A DNA stretch of 64,000 nt from Streptomyces sp. CB02959. GTDB lineage: Bacteria; Actinomycetota; Actinomycetes; Streptomycetales; Streptomycetaceae. Positions 1-8,199 of this stretch are shown here, piece by piece (position 1 is the first letter of the stretch; each line of letters starts with the position of its first letter). Where the stretch lies: assembly GCF_002803155.1 (NCBI RefSeq), contig NZ_NNBP01000020.1, positions 54,144-118,143 on the forward strand. Direction: 5' to 3'. Position numbers and translations under genes: made by a program. A model generated the notes under the pieces. It had not been told where the DNA came from. It did not search any database and saw only the letters and a program-made list of their open reading frames with translations.

Positions 1-571
1 TCGGGTCGATGCCCAGCCCCTTGGCGGCCGCGTAGGACGCCTCCCCGATGATCTTGTTGGGGCCGGTGTCACCGACGACGGCGTACTCGACCTGGTTGTT
101 GTAGATGATGGCGACCACACCGCCGCCCTTGATGCCCGCGGACTGGTAGTTCCAGATGCCGCTGGCGCTGGGCACCACGACGTAGGGCAGCTTCGCGGCG
201 TTCAGGGGCTTGCCGTCGGACTGGGGGAACGCGGTGTCGTCCTGGAACCAGGGGTCGGTGTCGGCGTTGCACTGCGCGGTGATCTGCCCGTCGCAGTCGA
301 CGTCCATGTCGGCCTTCCAGAAGACGGCGCCGTTCTTGCCGCAGACCGGGACGGTGGCCGGGGTCCCCTCGTCGGTGCTGTATTTGCCGTTCGACAGCTG
401 CGTACAGTCCTTGAGCTTGGCGAGCAGTTGGGCCGCGGAGACCGAGCCTTCCTGGAGCGCGGCGTGCGGGGCGGCGCGGTGGGCGGCCGGCTGGGCGGTG
501 GCGGGAAGCGCCGCGGCGGCGAGGAGTGCGGCGCCGGAGGCGGTGGCGAAGGCAAGCATGCTTCTGCGCAC
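1..571 (-). CDS. Secreted GH75 chitosanase, 3' end cut by window
   Basis: Endo-acting chitosanase that would hydrolyse chitosan outside the cell. The GTG start at 571 follows a GAAGGA ribosome site. Residues 1-26 form a Sec signal peptide (two Arg, Ala/Leu core, cleavage near ATA-Q). The mature part shows glycoside hydrolase family 75 blocks: FWKADMDVDCDG near residues 85-94, DPWFQDDTAF near 106-115, LPYVVVP near 128-134 and AVVGDTGPNKIIGEASY near 164-180. D168 and E177 have the nine-residue spacing I remember for the catalytic pair of the fungal enzymes. 190 codons are visible; the C-terminal end lies outside the window. A palindrome sits just upstream. Family call is firm; the exact substrate is inferred from the family. 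Confidence 0.9.
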   Translation of the reverse strand, partial: MRRSMLAFATASGAALLAAAALPATAQPAAHRAAPHAALQEGSVSAAQLLAKLKDCTQLSNGKYSTDEGTPATVPVCGKNGAVFWKADMDVDCDGQITAQCNADTDPWFQDDTAFPQSDGKPLNAAKLPYVVVPSASGIWNYQSAGIKGGGVVAIIYNNQVEYAVVGDTGPNKIIGEASYAAAKGLGIDP

Positions 572-584
572 GGGAAATCCTTCT

Positions 585-603
585 GTTAGGAAAGTTTCCT
601 TAC
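585..603. promoter_or_regulatory. Palindromic operator of the chitosanase gene
   Basis: A 19-bp near-perfect palindrome (GTTAGGAAA, central G, TTTCCTTAC, one mismatched pair) lies 13 bp upstream of the start codon, directly before the ribosome site. Its core AGGAAAGTTTCCT is perfect. It resembles, from memory, the operators bound by ROK-family repressors such as CsnR in front of actinomycete chitosanase genes. A repressor bound here would cover the transcription start or 5' leader. Confidence 0.65.
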
Positions 604-688
604 CGCGCGCCAATCTGCTCTTGTTTACGTGTACGCGTCAACATGCGTATCGGCCACCCTCGCCCCCCGCCGCACGGACCGGCCGAAA

Positions 689-800
689 CCCGTGGCAGGG
701 CCGGGCCGTTCCCGTGGCAGCACCGGGCCGAACCCACGGCAAGGCCACACCAATTCCGTGGCAGGACCAGGCCGATCCGTGGCAGGACCGGCCCCCGGTC
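689..800. repeat. Degenerate 22-bp tandem repeats
   Basis: About five head-to-tail copies of a 21-23 bp unit, each starting near CCCGTGGCAG and followed by GGCCGGGCC-like sequence. They fill most of the gap between the end of the response regulator gene and the promoter side of the chitosanase gene. The copies differ by several substitutions. No gene is supported here. Confidence 0.6.
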
Positions 801-807
801 GGCCCCG

Positions 808-1491
808 CTACGCTCCGGCGCCCCCGGCCCGGACCAGCCCCGTCTCGTACGCCAGCACCACCGCCTGCACCCGGTCCCGCAGGCTCAACTTCGTCAGGAT
901 CCGGCCCACATGGGTCTTGACCGTGGCCTCGGACAGCACCAGCCGCGCCGCGATCTCACCGTTCGACAGCCCCTGCGCGACCAACAGCAGCACCTCCCGC
1001 TCACGGTCGGTCAGCCGCCCCAGCTCGGGCCGCGCGGGCTCACCGGAGGTGGCGGGCAGCATCGGCGTGAAGCGGTCCAGGAGGCGGCGGGTGGTGGACG
1101 GCGCGACGACCGCGTCCCCGCTGTGCACCGCCCGGATCGCGGCGAGGAGCTCGTTCGGCGGCACGTCCTTGAGCATGAAGCCGCTGGCTCCGGCCTTCAG
1201 CGCGGAGAAGGCGTACTCGTCCAGGTCGAAGGTGGTCAGGATGAGGACCTTCGGGGCGCCCTCCTGCTGTCCGCCCCCGCAGATCCGGCGGGTGGCCTCG
1301 ACACCGTCGAGGTTCGGCATCCGGACGTCCATGAGGATCACGTCCACCTCGGCGGTCCGCAGCACCTCCAGGGCCTGCGCCCCGTCGCCCGCCTCGGCGA
1401 CGACCTCCATGTCGGGTTGTGCGGCCAGCACCATCCGGAAGCCGGTGCGCAGCAGCACCTGGTCGTCGACGAGCATCACGCGGATGGTCAT
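808..1491 (-). CDS. LuxR/NarL-family response regulator
   Basis: DNA-binding response regulator of 227 residues. The receiver domain (about 1-120) has the acidic pair D9/D10, the phospho-acceptor D55 in LMDVRMPN, and the conserved Lys in MLKDVP near 108. A LuxR-type helix-turn-helix (about 155-215) contains LTDREREVLLLVAQGLSNGEI. The partner is the histidine kinase gene upstream on the same strand, separated by 382 bp of repeat-rich DNA, which is unusually far for a two-component pair. The signal is unknown; regulation of the nearby methyltransferase or of its own promoter is possible but not shown. Confidence 0.93.
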   Translation of the reverse strand: MTIRVMLVDDQVLLRTGFRMVLAAQPDMEVVAEAGDGAQALEVLRTAEVDVILMDVRMPNLDGVEATRRICGGGQQEGAPKVLILTTFDLDEYAFSALKAGASGFMLKDVPPNELLAAIRAVHSGDAVVAPSTTRRLLDRFTPMLPATSGEPARPELGRLTDREREVLLLVAQGLSNGEIAARLVLSEATVKTHVGRILTKLSLRDRVQAVVLAYETGLVRAGGAGA

Positions 1492-1811
1492 GGCAGGGAG
1501 ATCCCTTCACGGGTCGGCTGGGGCGGACGAGGCGGAAGCGCAGGGGGCCGCGACAGCGAACAAGGTGGAGACGAGCCGGTCGGAGACGAACCGGCCGGAG
1601 ACGGACGAGGCCGGAGCGCCTGGCGTGCCACCGTACGGGACCGCGGCGAACAGCATCGGTCCGCGCGTCGCCGAGCCGCCCGGAAGCGCCGACCCGCAGG
1701 GCACCGCGAAATGACGAAACCGGCCGCGCGACAACCAGCCGTACGACAACCAGCCGCCCGCCGGCCGACCGCCCGGCGGCCCGTCCCCCGGCCCGACCGC
1801 CCATCCGGCAG

Positions 1812-1859
1812 CACGACCGACGGGACGACCGATGGCACGACCGACGGGACGACCGACGC
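1812..1859. repeat. Four 12-bp tandem repeats between kinase and regulator genes
   Basis: Four head-to-tail copies of SACGACCGAYGG lie just downstream of the kinase stop codon. The rest of 1492-1873 is low-complexity DNA with further short direct repeats such as acgacaaccagccg twice near 1727-1755. Reading frames crossing it are Arg/Gly/Pro-rich and look non-coding. Confidence 0.75.
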
Positions 1860-1873
1860 GGCAACCAGCCGAC

Positions 1874-3079
1874 TCACCGCTCCGCCTTGAGCGGCAGCAC
1901 GGCGTTGACCCGGAAGCCGCCGCCCGGCCGCGGCCCGGCGTCGAGGATCCCGCCGACCATGCCGACCCGCTCGCGCATACCGATCAGGCCGTGGCCGAGC
2001 CCGTCCGCACCGCCCGACTCGTACAGCTCGTGCTGCGCGCCCCGGCCGTCGTCCTCGACGAGCAGATCGAGGTCGTCGGCCCGGTAGGTGAGGCGGACGG
2101 TGGCGCTGACGTCGGGGCCGCCGTGCTTGCGGGTGTTGGTCAGTGCTTCCTGGACGATGCGGTACGCGGTCAGCTCGACGCTGCTGGGCAGCGGGCGCGA
2201 CTCACCGACCACCCGGAAGTCGACCGGCAGCCCCGCGCCCCGGACCTGGTCGATGAGGTCGGCGAGCTGCTCGACGCCGGGCTGCGGCACGTACTCCCCG
2301 CCCTCGGCCTGCTCGCCGGTGCGCAGCACGCCCAGCAGCCGGCGCATCTCGGCCAGTGCCTGCCGGCCGGTGCCGGAGATCGTCTCCAGCGCCTGGCGGG
2401 CCTGCTCGGGCGCGGCGTCGAGGACGTAGGCGGCGCCGTCGGCCTGGACGACCATCACCGAGACGTTGTGCGCAACGACGTCGTGCAGCTCACGGGCGAT
2501 CCGGGCACGCTCGGCCGCGACCGCGATCCGCGCCTGGGCCTCGCGCTCCTTCTCCAGGCGGCTGGCCTTCTCCTCCAGTTGGGCCCAGTAGGCACGGCGG
2601 GTGCGTACCGAGTCGCCGAGCACCCAGGCCAGCACGAACGGCACGGTGAGCAGCACCGTGAAGAAGACCACCGCCCACACCGGCAGGGCGACGGGGCCGT
2701 CCCGGAAGCGCAGCTGGGACAGGCCGGGGGCGATCAGGGCGCCGACCAGTGCGAAGCGTGAGGCCCAGCGGCGGGCCGAGGTCTCGGAGGCGACGGTGTA
2801 GATGATCACCAGCAGCGCGAAGTCGCCCGGGTTGGGCGGGATGTCGAAGATCAGCTGGCCGACGCCGAGGGCGGTGGCCAGCAGCAACATCTTGACCGGG
2901 TACTTCCGGCGCAGGGCGACGACCAGGCACAGGCCGGTGCTGAAGAACAGGCCGACGAGCTTGCCTTCAAGGCCCGACCGGGAGATGACCCACAACCCGT
3001 TGAACCCGAAGAGGAGGAAAGCCCAGAAGCTGTCCACCCCCGTCGGGTGCCTGCGGAAGAAGTCATAGAGGCGCTGCAC
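1874..3079 (-). CDS. NarL-type sensor histidine kinase
   Basis: Membrane sensor kinase of 401 residues, partner of the LuxR-type regulator downstream. The N-terminal 165 residues hold about five or six hydrophobic segments with short loops, so the input is probably sensed in or at the membrane. The HisKA_3 dimerisation/phospho-acceptor helix carries the motif RIARELHDVVAHNVSVMVVQ near residues 195-214. A HATPase domain follows with EALTNTRKHG (N box), EDDGRG (G1) and GHGLIGMRERV (G2). It belongs to the DesK/LiaS-like kinases common in Streptomyces. It is divergent from the methyltransferase gene, with a dyad in the gap between them. Confidence 0.93.
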   Translation of the reverse strand: MQRLYDFFRRHPTGVDSFWAFLLFGFNGLWVISRSGLEGKLVGLFFSTGLCLVVALRRKYPVKMLLLATALGVGQLIFDIPPNPGDFALLVIIYTVASETSARRWASRFALVGALIAPGLSQLRFRDGPVALPVWAVVFFTVLLTVPFVLAWVLGDSVRTRRAYWAQLEEKASRLEKEREAQARIAVAAERARIARELHDVVAHNVSVMVVQADGAAYVLDAAPEQARQALETISGTGRQALAEMRRLLGVLRTGEQAEGGEYVPQPGVEQLADLIDQVRGAGLPVDFRVVGESRPLPSSVELTAYRIVQEALTNTRKHGGPDVSATVRLTYRADDLDLLVEDDGRGAQHELYESGGADGLGHGLIGMRERVGMVGGILDAGPRPGGGFRVNAVLPLKAER

Positions 3080-3141
3080 GTAACCCAGCGTAGGCAGCCC
3101 GGACGGGCTGCGGAGTCAACCGGAGGGGCGATCCTCTTCAG

Positions 3142-3171
3142 TGGGGCCTACTCCCCTAGGTGGAGGCCCCA
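3142..3171. promoter_or_regulatory. Dyad in the kinase/methyltransferase divergent promoter region
   Basis: An 8-bp perfect inverted repeat (TGGGGCCT and AGGCCCCA) brackets a CCTAGG core, about 65-90 bp upstream of the kinase start codon. The position suits an operator for autoregulation by the LuxR-type regulator. The rest of the 300-bp gap between the divergent genes (3080-3379) shows no further gene. Confidence 0.4.
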
Positions 3172-3379
3172 TGCGCCAATTGTGTCGCCCCCGGGGTTGA
3201 CCCGTGATCACGCGATGCGGAAGCCCGCGTACCGGGCCCCGGAAAACGCCCCCGAACAGGGCTTTTCATTCCCGCCCCGCCTCATACCGCAGGCCGACCG
3301 CCGCACCACGGGTCGCCCCCTCGCACCGCGAACCGTCCCCCGTACCGTGGTGCACGTGACGAGAGAGGGACGTGGGTAC

Positions 3380-4546
3380 GTGGCGAACGAGCACCGGCAC
3401 ACCCGACGGGCCGCGGCCGACGACCACCGCCCCGCCGGACCGGCCGCGCCCGGCACCCCCGACCCCGGCCACCCCACCCGCCCCGAGCCTCCCGCCGACG
3501 CACCCCACGACACCCCCGGCGCCACCTGGCGCGGCTGGCGGGAGGCGACCGAGCGGGCGCTCTACGGACCCGACGGCTTCTACACCCGCCCCGGCGGCCC
3601 CGGCCCCGCCGGCCACTTCCGCACCTCCGTGCACGCCTCCCCGCGGTTCGCCGACGCCGTCGCCACCCTCCTCCGCCGGGTCGACACCGCACTCGGGCAC
3701 CCCGGCGAGCTGGCCCTGATCGACGTCGGCGCGGGCCGCGGCGAGCTGCTGAGCGGCGTACTGGCCGCCCTGCCCGACGACGTGGCCGCGCGCACCCGCC
3801 CGTACGCCGTCGAACGCGCCGCGCGCCCCCAGGGCCTCGATCCCCGGGTCACCTGGCTCGCCGAACTCCCCGCAGCGGACTCGCTCACCGGCCTGCTCTT
3901 CGCCAACGAATGGCTGGACAACGTCCCGGTGGACATCGCCGAGACGGACGCCGACGGGGTGCCGCGCCGCGTCGAAGTACGGGCCGACGGCACGGAACGG
4001 CTGGGCGCACCGGTCGACGGCCCGGACGCGGAGTGGCTCGCCCGTTGGTGGCCGTCGGCCGCACCGGAGGCCGCCGACCCCGCCCCCGGACTGCGCGCCG
4101 AGATCGGCCGCCCCCGGGACGCCGCGTGGGCGCGCGCCGTCCGCACCCTGCGCGCCGGGCTGGCGGTCGCCGTCGACTACGCCCACGACCGCGCCGACCG
4201 CCCGCCCTTCGGCACCCTCACCGGCTTCCGGGCGGGCCGCGAGGTCCGCCCCGTCCCGGACGGCAGCTGCGACCTCACCGCACACGTCGCGCTGGACGCC
4301 TGCGCCGGACCCGGCGCCGAGACGCTGACCCAGCGTGCCGCGCTGCACGCCCTGGGTGTGGCCGGCCGGCGCCCGCCGCTGTCCCTGGCCACCACCGACC
4401 CGGCCGGCTACCTGCGGGCGCTCGGCGCGGCCGGTGCCGCCGCGGAACTGACCGATCCGGTCGGCCTGGGCGGTTTCGGCTGGCTGCTGGAGCCGGTCGG
4501 CGGCACCGCCTGTGCCGGTCTGCTCACCTCCGGCGGCACCGCCTGA
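3380..4546 (+). CDS. MidA/NDUFAF7-type SAM-dependent methyltransferase
   Basis: About 388 residues from the GTG at 3380, chosen because GAGAGGGA lies at a suitable distance; an in-frame GTG at 3356 is possible. After a Pro/Ala-rich N-terminus of about 50 residues, a Rossmann methyltransferase fold has the SAM-binding motif LIDVGAGRGELL near residue 113 and the MidA-like FANEWLDNVPVD near 174. The mitochondrial relative NDUFAF7 methylates an arginine of NDUFS2, the homologue of NuoD. The next gene, 85 bp downstream on the same strand, encodes a NuoD paralogue, so that protein is the likely substrate. The substrate assignment is inference. Confidence 0.82.
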   Translation: MANEHRHTRRAAADDHRPAGPAAPGTPDPGHPTRPEPPADAPHDTPGATWRGWREATERALYGPDGFYTRPGGPGPAGHFRTSVHASPRFADAVATLLRRVDTALGHPGELALIDVGAGRGELLSGVLAALPDDVAARTRPYAVERAARPQGLDPRVTWLAELPAADSLTGLLFANEWLDNVPVDIAETDADGVPRRVEVRADGTERLGAPVDGPDAEWLARWWPSAAPEAADPAPGLRAEIGRPRDAAWARAVRTLRAGLAVAVDYAHDRADRPPFGTLTGFRAGREVRPVPDGSCDLTAHVALDACAGPGAETLTQRAALHALGVAGRRPPLSLATTDPAGYLRALGAAGAAAELTDPVGLGGFGWLLEPVGGTACAGLLTSGGTA

Positions 4547-4631
4547 CCTCCCTGGCCCGCCCCTTGAGCGGGCCCGGTCCACACCACGGACCGCCCCCCT
4601 CCGCATCGTTCCGCCCTGCGACACTGTCTGC

Positions 4632-5774
4632 ATGACGGAGACGACGGTCGGCATCGGCGGCGCGGCGGAGAGCACCGACATGGTGCTGAACATCGGCCCG
4701 CAGCACCCCTCCACGCACGGCGTGCTGCGGCTGCGCCTCGTCCTGGACGGCGAGCGCATCCGGCACGCCGAGCCGGTGATCGGCTACATGCACCGCGGCG
4801 CCGAGAAGCTCTTCGAGGCCCGCGACTACCGCCAGATCATCATGCTCGCCAACCGCCACGACTGGCTGTCGGCGTTCTCCAACGAGCTGGGCGTGGTGCT
4901 CGGCGTCGAGCGGATGCTCGGCATGGAGGTCCCCGAGCGCGCGGTGTGGACCCGGACGCTGCTCGCCGAGCTGAACCGCGTCCTGAACCACCTGATGTTC
5001 CTCGGCTCGTACCCGCTGGAGCTCGGCGGCATCACCCCCGTCTTCTACGCCTTCCGGGAGCGCGAGGAGCTCCAGACCGTCATGGAGGAGATCTCCGGCG
5101 GCCGGATGCACTACATGTTCAACCGCGTCGGCGGCCTCAAGGAGGACCTGCCCGCCGGTTGGCTCGGCCGGGCCCGGCAGGCCGTCGCCGACGTCCGCTC
5201 CCGTATGGACGTCTTCGACGACCTGGTCCTCGGCAACGAGATCTTCCGCGGCCGCACCCGCGGCATCGGCGTGCTGAGCCGTGCGGCGGTCCACGCCTAC
5301 GGCGTCTCCGGGCCGCTCGCCCGCGCCTCCGGCGTCGACTTCGACCTGCGGCGCGACGAGCCGTACCTCGCGTACGGCGACCTCCAGGACACCCTCCAGG
5401 TGGTCACCCGGGAGGAGGGCGACTGCCTGGCCCGCTTCGAGTGCCTGCTGGCGCAGACCCACAACTCCCTGGACCTCGCCGACGCCTGCCTGGACCGGAT
5501 CGCGGAACTCCCGCCCGGCCCGATCAACCAGCGGCTGCCCAAGGTCCTCAAGGCCCCCGAGGGCACGACCTACTCCTGGACCGAGAACCCGCTCGGCATC
5601 AACGGCTACTACCTGGTCTCCAAGGGCGAGAAGACCCCGTACCGCCTCAAGTTGCGCTCCGCGTCGTACAACAACATCCAGGCGCTGACGGAACTCCTGC
5701 CGGGGACCCTGGTGGCCGACATGGTCGCCATCCTGGGGTCGATGTTCTTCGTGGTGGGGGACATCGACAAGTAG
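4632..5774 (+). CDS. nuoD: Stand-alone NADH-quinone oxidoreductase subunit D paralogue
   Basis: 380-residue homologue of the 49-kDa (NuoD/NDUFS2) subunit of respiratory complex I, which lines the quinone site next to cluster N2. The ATG at 4632 gives the expected N-terminus. Family motifs seen: GPQHPSTHGVLR (22-33), the quinone-site HRGAEKL (54-60), NRVLNHL near 116, and GDIDK at the C-terminus. No other nuo gene is nearby, so this is an orphan second copy rather than part of a nuo operon. R55 in HRGAEKL appears to match the arginine methylated in NDUFS2, and the preceding gene is a MidA-type methyltransferase. Confidence 0.9.
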   Translation: MTETTVGIGGAAESTDMVLNIGPQHPSTHGVLRLRLVLDGERIRHAEPVIGYMHRGAEKLFEARDYRQIIMLANRHDWLSAFSNELGVVLGVERMLGMEVPERAVWTRTLLAELNRVLNHLMFLGSYPLELGGITPVFYAFREREELQTVMEEISGGRMHYMFNRVGGLKEDLPAGWLGRARQAVADVRSRMDVFDDLVLGNEIFRGRTRGIGVLSRAAVHAYGVSGPLARASGVDFDLRRDEPYLAYGDLQDTLQVVTREEGDCLARFECLLAQTHNSLDLADACLDRIAELPPGPINQRLPKVLKAPEGTTYSWTENPLGINGYYLVSKGEKTPYRLKLRSASYNNIQALTELLPGTLVADMVAILGSMFFVVGDIDK

Positions 5775-5787
5775 CCGGGGCACCGCG

Positions 5788-5855
5788 GACGTCGGCGCGT
5801 CGATGTCCGCATCGACGTCCGCGTCAACGTCGCACCGGCACCGCATCGACGTCGC
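5788..5855. repeat. Short GACGTC-rich repeats after nuoD
   Basis: Seven near-copies of a 6-bp GACGTC/GATGTC/AACGTC word, three within the longer phrase GCATCGACGTC, occur in 70 bp just after the nuoD stop codon. The function is unknown; it may simply be slipped-strand sequence before the terminator. Confidence 0.5.
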
Positions 5856-5926
5856 GCCGGGGGCGAATCGCAGGCGCACCGGCGGCGCGGAGCACGCACC
5901 GGCGGGCGCCCGCGCGCACAGCATGA

Positions 5927-5969
5927 CGGCGGGGAGTCCCTCCACAGGTTGTGGACGAACTCCCCGCCG
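5927..5969. terminator. Bidirectional terminator between convergent genes
   Basis: Perfect 11-bp stem CGGCGGGGAGT/ACTCCCCGCCG enclosing a second hairpin TCCACA-GGT-TGTGGA. It sits between nuoD and the convergent coiled-coil protein gene and can end both transcripts. Confidence 0.75.
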
Positions 5970-5996
5970 TTCGCTGTGTCCGCGGTCTTCCCGCGC

Positions 5997-7145
5997 TCAG
6001 GAGATGGCGCTGCGCAGTTCGGCGAGATCGAGCTGTTCGGTCTCGTCGTGCGCGGTCAGGTCGATGACCTCACCGGCGCCGTGCGTCGTCTCCCCGTCGG
6101 TGGTCGCGCCACCGGACGCCGCGCCGTGGGACGGCTCGTCGCCGTCCGCGGCGGCGGTCCCGTCGGCGGCCGGCGGAAGCGCCGCGCGGGCCTCCGCACG
6201 CGCCGACTGCTCGGCGACCGCCTCGTCGCCGACGACGTCCGCCAGGTCCTCCTCCAGCGGGGCGGCCAGCTGGTGGTGCGGCACGTTGGTGTTGCCGAAG
6301 AAGTCGAAGCCGCCCAGCGTGCGGGGCACGGCCGGGCGGGGCGGGGCGATCGCGGCGGCGGCCGGCACCGGGCGGAGCTCGGGTCCGCCCACCCCCTGCG
6401 CGACGGCCGCCCCGGTCTTCCCCTGGGCGTCGGCCTCGGGCTTCCCCTGGCCGGTCGCCTCGGACTTCCCCTGGGCGTGCGTGCCGTCCTGGCCGGAGCC
6501 CTGGGCGGCGGTGCGCTGCCGGGCGGCGTTGCGGGCCAGCTCGCGCAGGGCCCGGTCCGCCTGCGCGAACGTGGCGACCGGACGGGCCGCGGAAGGGTCG
6601 TCCGCGCCCTGGGCGGCCGGTGCGGGGCGGCCGCCGCCGGTCGCCGGCTCGCGCCGGGCCGGGACGAGCTCGCCGCCGGAGGACGACTGCCCGGCCTCGA
6701 TGGCGAGCAGCCGACGGCCCTCCAGGGCACTGGCCCGCTCGGTCTCGGCGGTGGCGTAACGGCGCAGCAGGGCGGCGTGTTCGCTGCGCAGTCTGGCGAG
6801 TTCGGCGCGCTTGGCGCGGAGTTTGGCGTCCAGGGCGGCGCGGATCTCGCGCGACTCCTCGACGTCCGTCTCCAGTTCTGCGACCCGCTCCTCGGTGCGC
6901 CACTCGTCCCGCGCCCGGGCCCGGGTCAGCTCGGCGACCCGCTTGCCGGCCTTGCGGTCCCAAGTGCGCAGCAGGACGGCGCCGGTGACCGCGGCGGCCG
7001 CGGCACCGGCGGCGAGCACCCGTTGCACGAGGTCGTCGCCGACGAACCATGCGCCCGTGGCGCAGGCAAGTGACGCACCGGCGACCGTCGTGGGAGGAAG
7101 CAGCCGGTGGAGGGGTGGGGAATGGCGGTGGCGTCCTCGTGGCAT
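5997..7145 (-). CDS. Membrane-anchored coiled-coil protein, function unknown
   Basis: 382 residues from the ATG at 7145 (MPRGRHRH); a longer upstream frame exists but has no better start. After a basic N-terminus come two hydrophobic segments (about residues 18-34 and 40-58), then a long charged Arg/Glu/Ala-rich helix (about 60-165) predicted to be a coiled coil, then a low-complexity Ala/Gly/Pro/Asp tail with repeated QGKSEATGQGK-like units near 225-260. No catalytic motif was recognised. It may tether or space something at the membrane. It is convergent with nuoD and on the same strand as the osmoprotectant genes upstream. Confidence 0.7.
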   Translation of the reverse strand: MPRGRHRHSPPLHRLLPPTTVAGASLACATGAWFVGDDLVQRVLAAGAAAAAVTGAVLLRTWDRKAGKRVAELTRARARDEWRTEERVAELETDVEESREIRAALDAKLRAKRAELARLRSEHAALLRRYATAETERASALEGRRLLAIEAGQSSSGGELVPARREPATGGGRPAPAAQGADDPSAARPVATFAQADRALRELARNAARQRTAAQGSGQDGTHAQGKSEATGQGKPEADAQGKTGAAVAQGVGGPELRPVPAAAAIAPPRPAVPRTLGGFDFFGNTNVPHHQLAAPLEEDLADVVGDEAVAEQSARAEARAALPPAADGTAAADGDEPSHGAASGGATTDGETTHGAGEVIDLTAHDETEQLDLAELRSAIS

Positions 7146-7209
7146 GGCCAGAAACTTACCGTGCGTGCGAGACCTATGGGGCCCCGCATACGGATCCGTT
7201 TCCCGCTGG

Positions 7210-8175
7210 TTACTTCTTGACCAGTCCCTTGGACTCCAAATACGCCTGCGCCACATCGGCGGGCTTCAACCGCTCGGCATCGACCTTGCGGTTCAAGTTG
7301 ATCAAGTCCTCGGTCGTGAGCACGCTCGTGATCTTGTTGAGAGCGGTCTCGATCTCCTTGCCGCCGGCCTTCTCTGCATTCAGCACCGGCACCACATTGT
7401 CGGCGTTCTGCAGCTTCTTGTCGTCCTGGAGAAGCACCAGTCCGAAGTTGTCGAGAGTGGCGTCCGTGGTCGTGGTGAGCACCAGTTGGTCGGTGCCGTC
7501 CTTGACCGCCTGCTTGGCCTGCGGGGTCCCCACGCCCTTGGGATCGATGCTCTCGACGGCGATGCCGTAGGTGTTCTCCAGGCCGGGCTTGCAGAACACC
7601 CGCGTCTCGCACTCCTCGCCCGCGGCGAGTTTGACCTTCTCCTTCGAACGCCCCAGGTCGGAGAGTGTCTTCAGCTTGTGCTCGGCGGCGAATTCCGCTG
7701 TGACCGCGAACGCGTTCTGGTCGGTGGCCGCGCCCGCCGTCAGCACCTTCAGACCGCGCGGCTCGGCGAGCTTCTTGAGCTCCGCCACCGTCTTGCCGAT
7801 GTCGCTGGACGCCACGGGCTTCGCCTTGGCGCCGTTCTTCTTCGCGTTGAGGAATTCCGCGAGGGTGGAGGCATATTCCGGAACGACGTCGATCTGGCCC
7901 TTCTCCAGGGCCGGTTCATACAGCTCGCGATTGGTCAGCGTCTGCACCCGCGGCTGGTAACCGGCATCGGCGAGGACCCGCGAATAGATCTCGGCGAGCA
8001 CCTTCGACTCGGTGAAACCGGCCGAGCCGATGACGATCTCGCCCTTCCCGCCGCCCTTGCTCCGGCCGCCCTTCTCCTCCAGGCTCTGCCCGCCGCACGC
8101 GGCCAGCCCGATCGCCAGCGCCACCACGGTCCCGGCGGCGAGCGCGGTACGCACCGCGCGTGCTGTGCTGCTCAT
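7210..8175 (-). CDS. Osmoprotectant ABC transporter substrate-binding lipoprotein
   Basis: 321-residue lipoprotein of the OpuCC/ProX class, which captures glycine betaine, choline or similar compatible solutes outside the membrane. The ATG at 8175 follows GGAGTGG. The signal peptide ends in the lipobox LAAC (Cys about residue 27). Typical family text includes IVIGSAGFTESKVLAEIY near 46-63 and DVVPEYASTLAEFLN near 93-107. It is the last gene of a set with two permeases upstream; the ATPase gene is divergent. The exact ligand cannot be read from sequence. Confidence 0.92.
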   Translation of the reverse strand: MSSTARAVRTALAAGTVVALAIGLAACGGQSLEEKGGRSKGGGKGEIVIGSAGFTESKVLAEIYSRVLADAGYQPRVQTLTNRELYEPALEKGQIDVVPEYASTLAEFLNAKKNGAKAKPVASSDIGKTVAELKKLAEPRGLKVLTAGAATDQNAFAVTAEFAAEHKLKTLSDLGRSKEKVKLAAGEECETRVFCKPGLENTYGIAVESIDPKGVGTPQAKQAVKDGTDQLVLTTTTDATLDNFGLVLLQDDKKLQNADNVVPVLNAEKAGGKEIETALNKITSVLTTEDLINLNRKVDAERLKPADVAQAYLESKGLVKK

Positions 8176-8199
8176 GGAATTCCACTCCATCCGTTCGGA

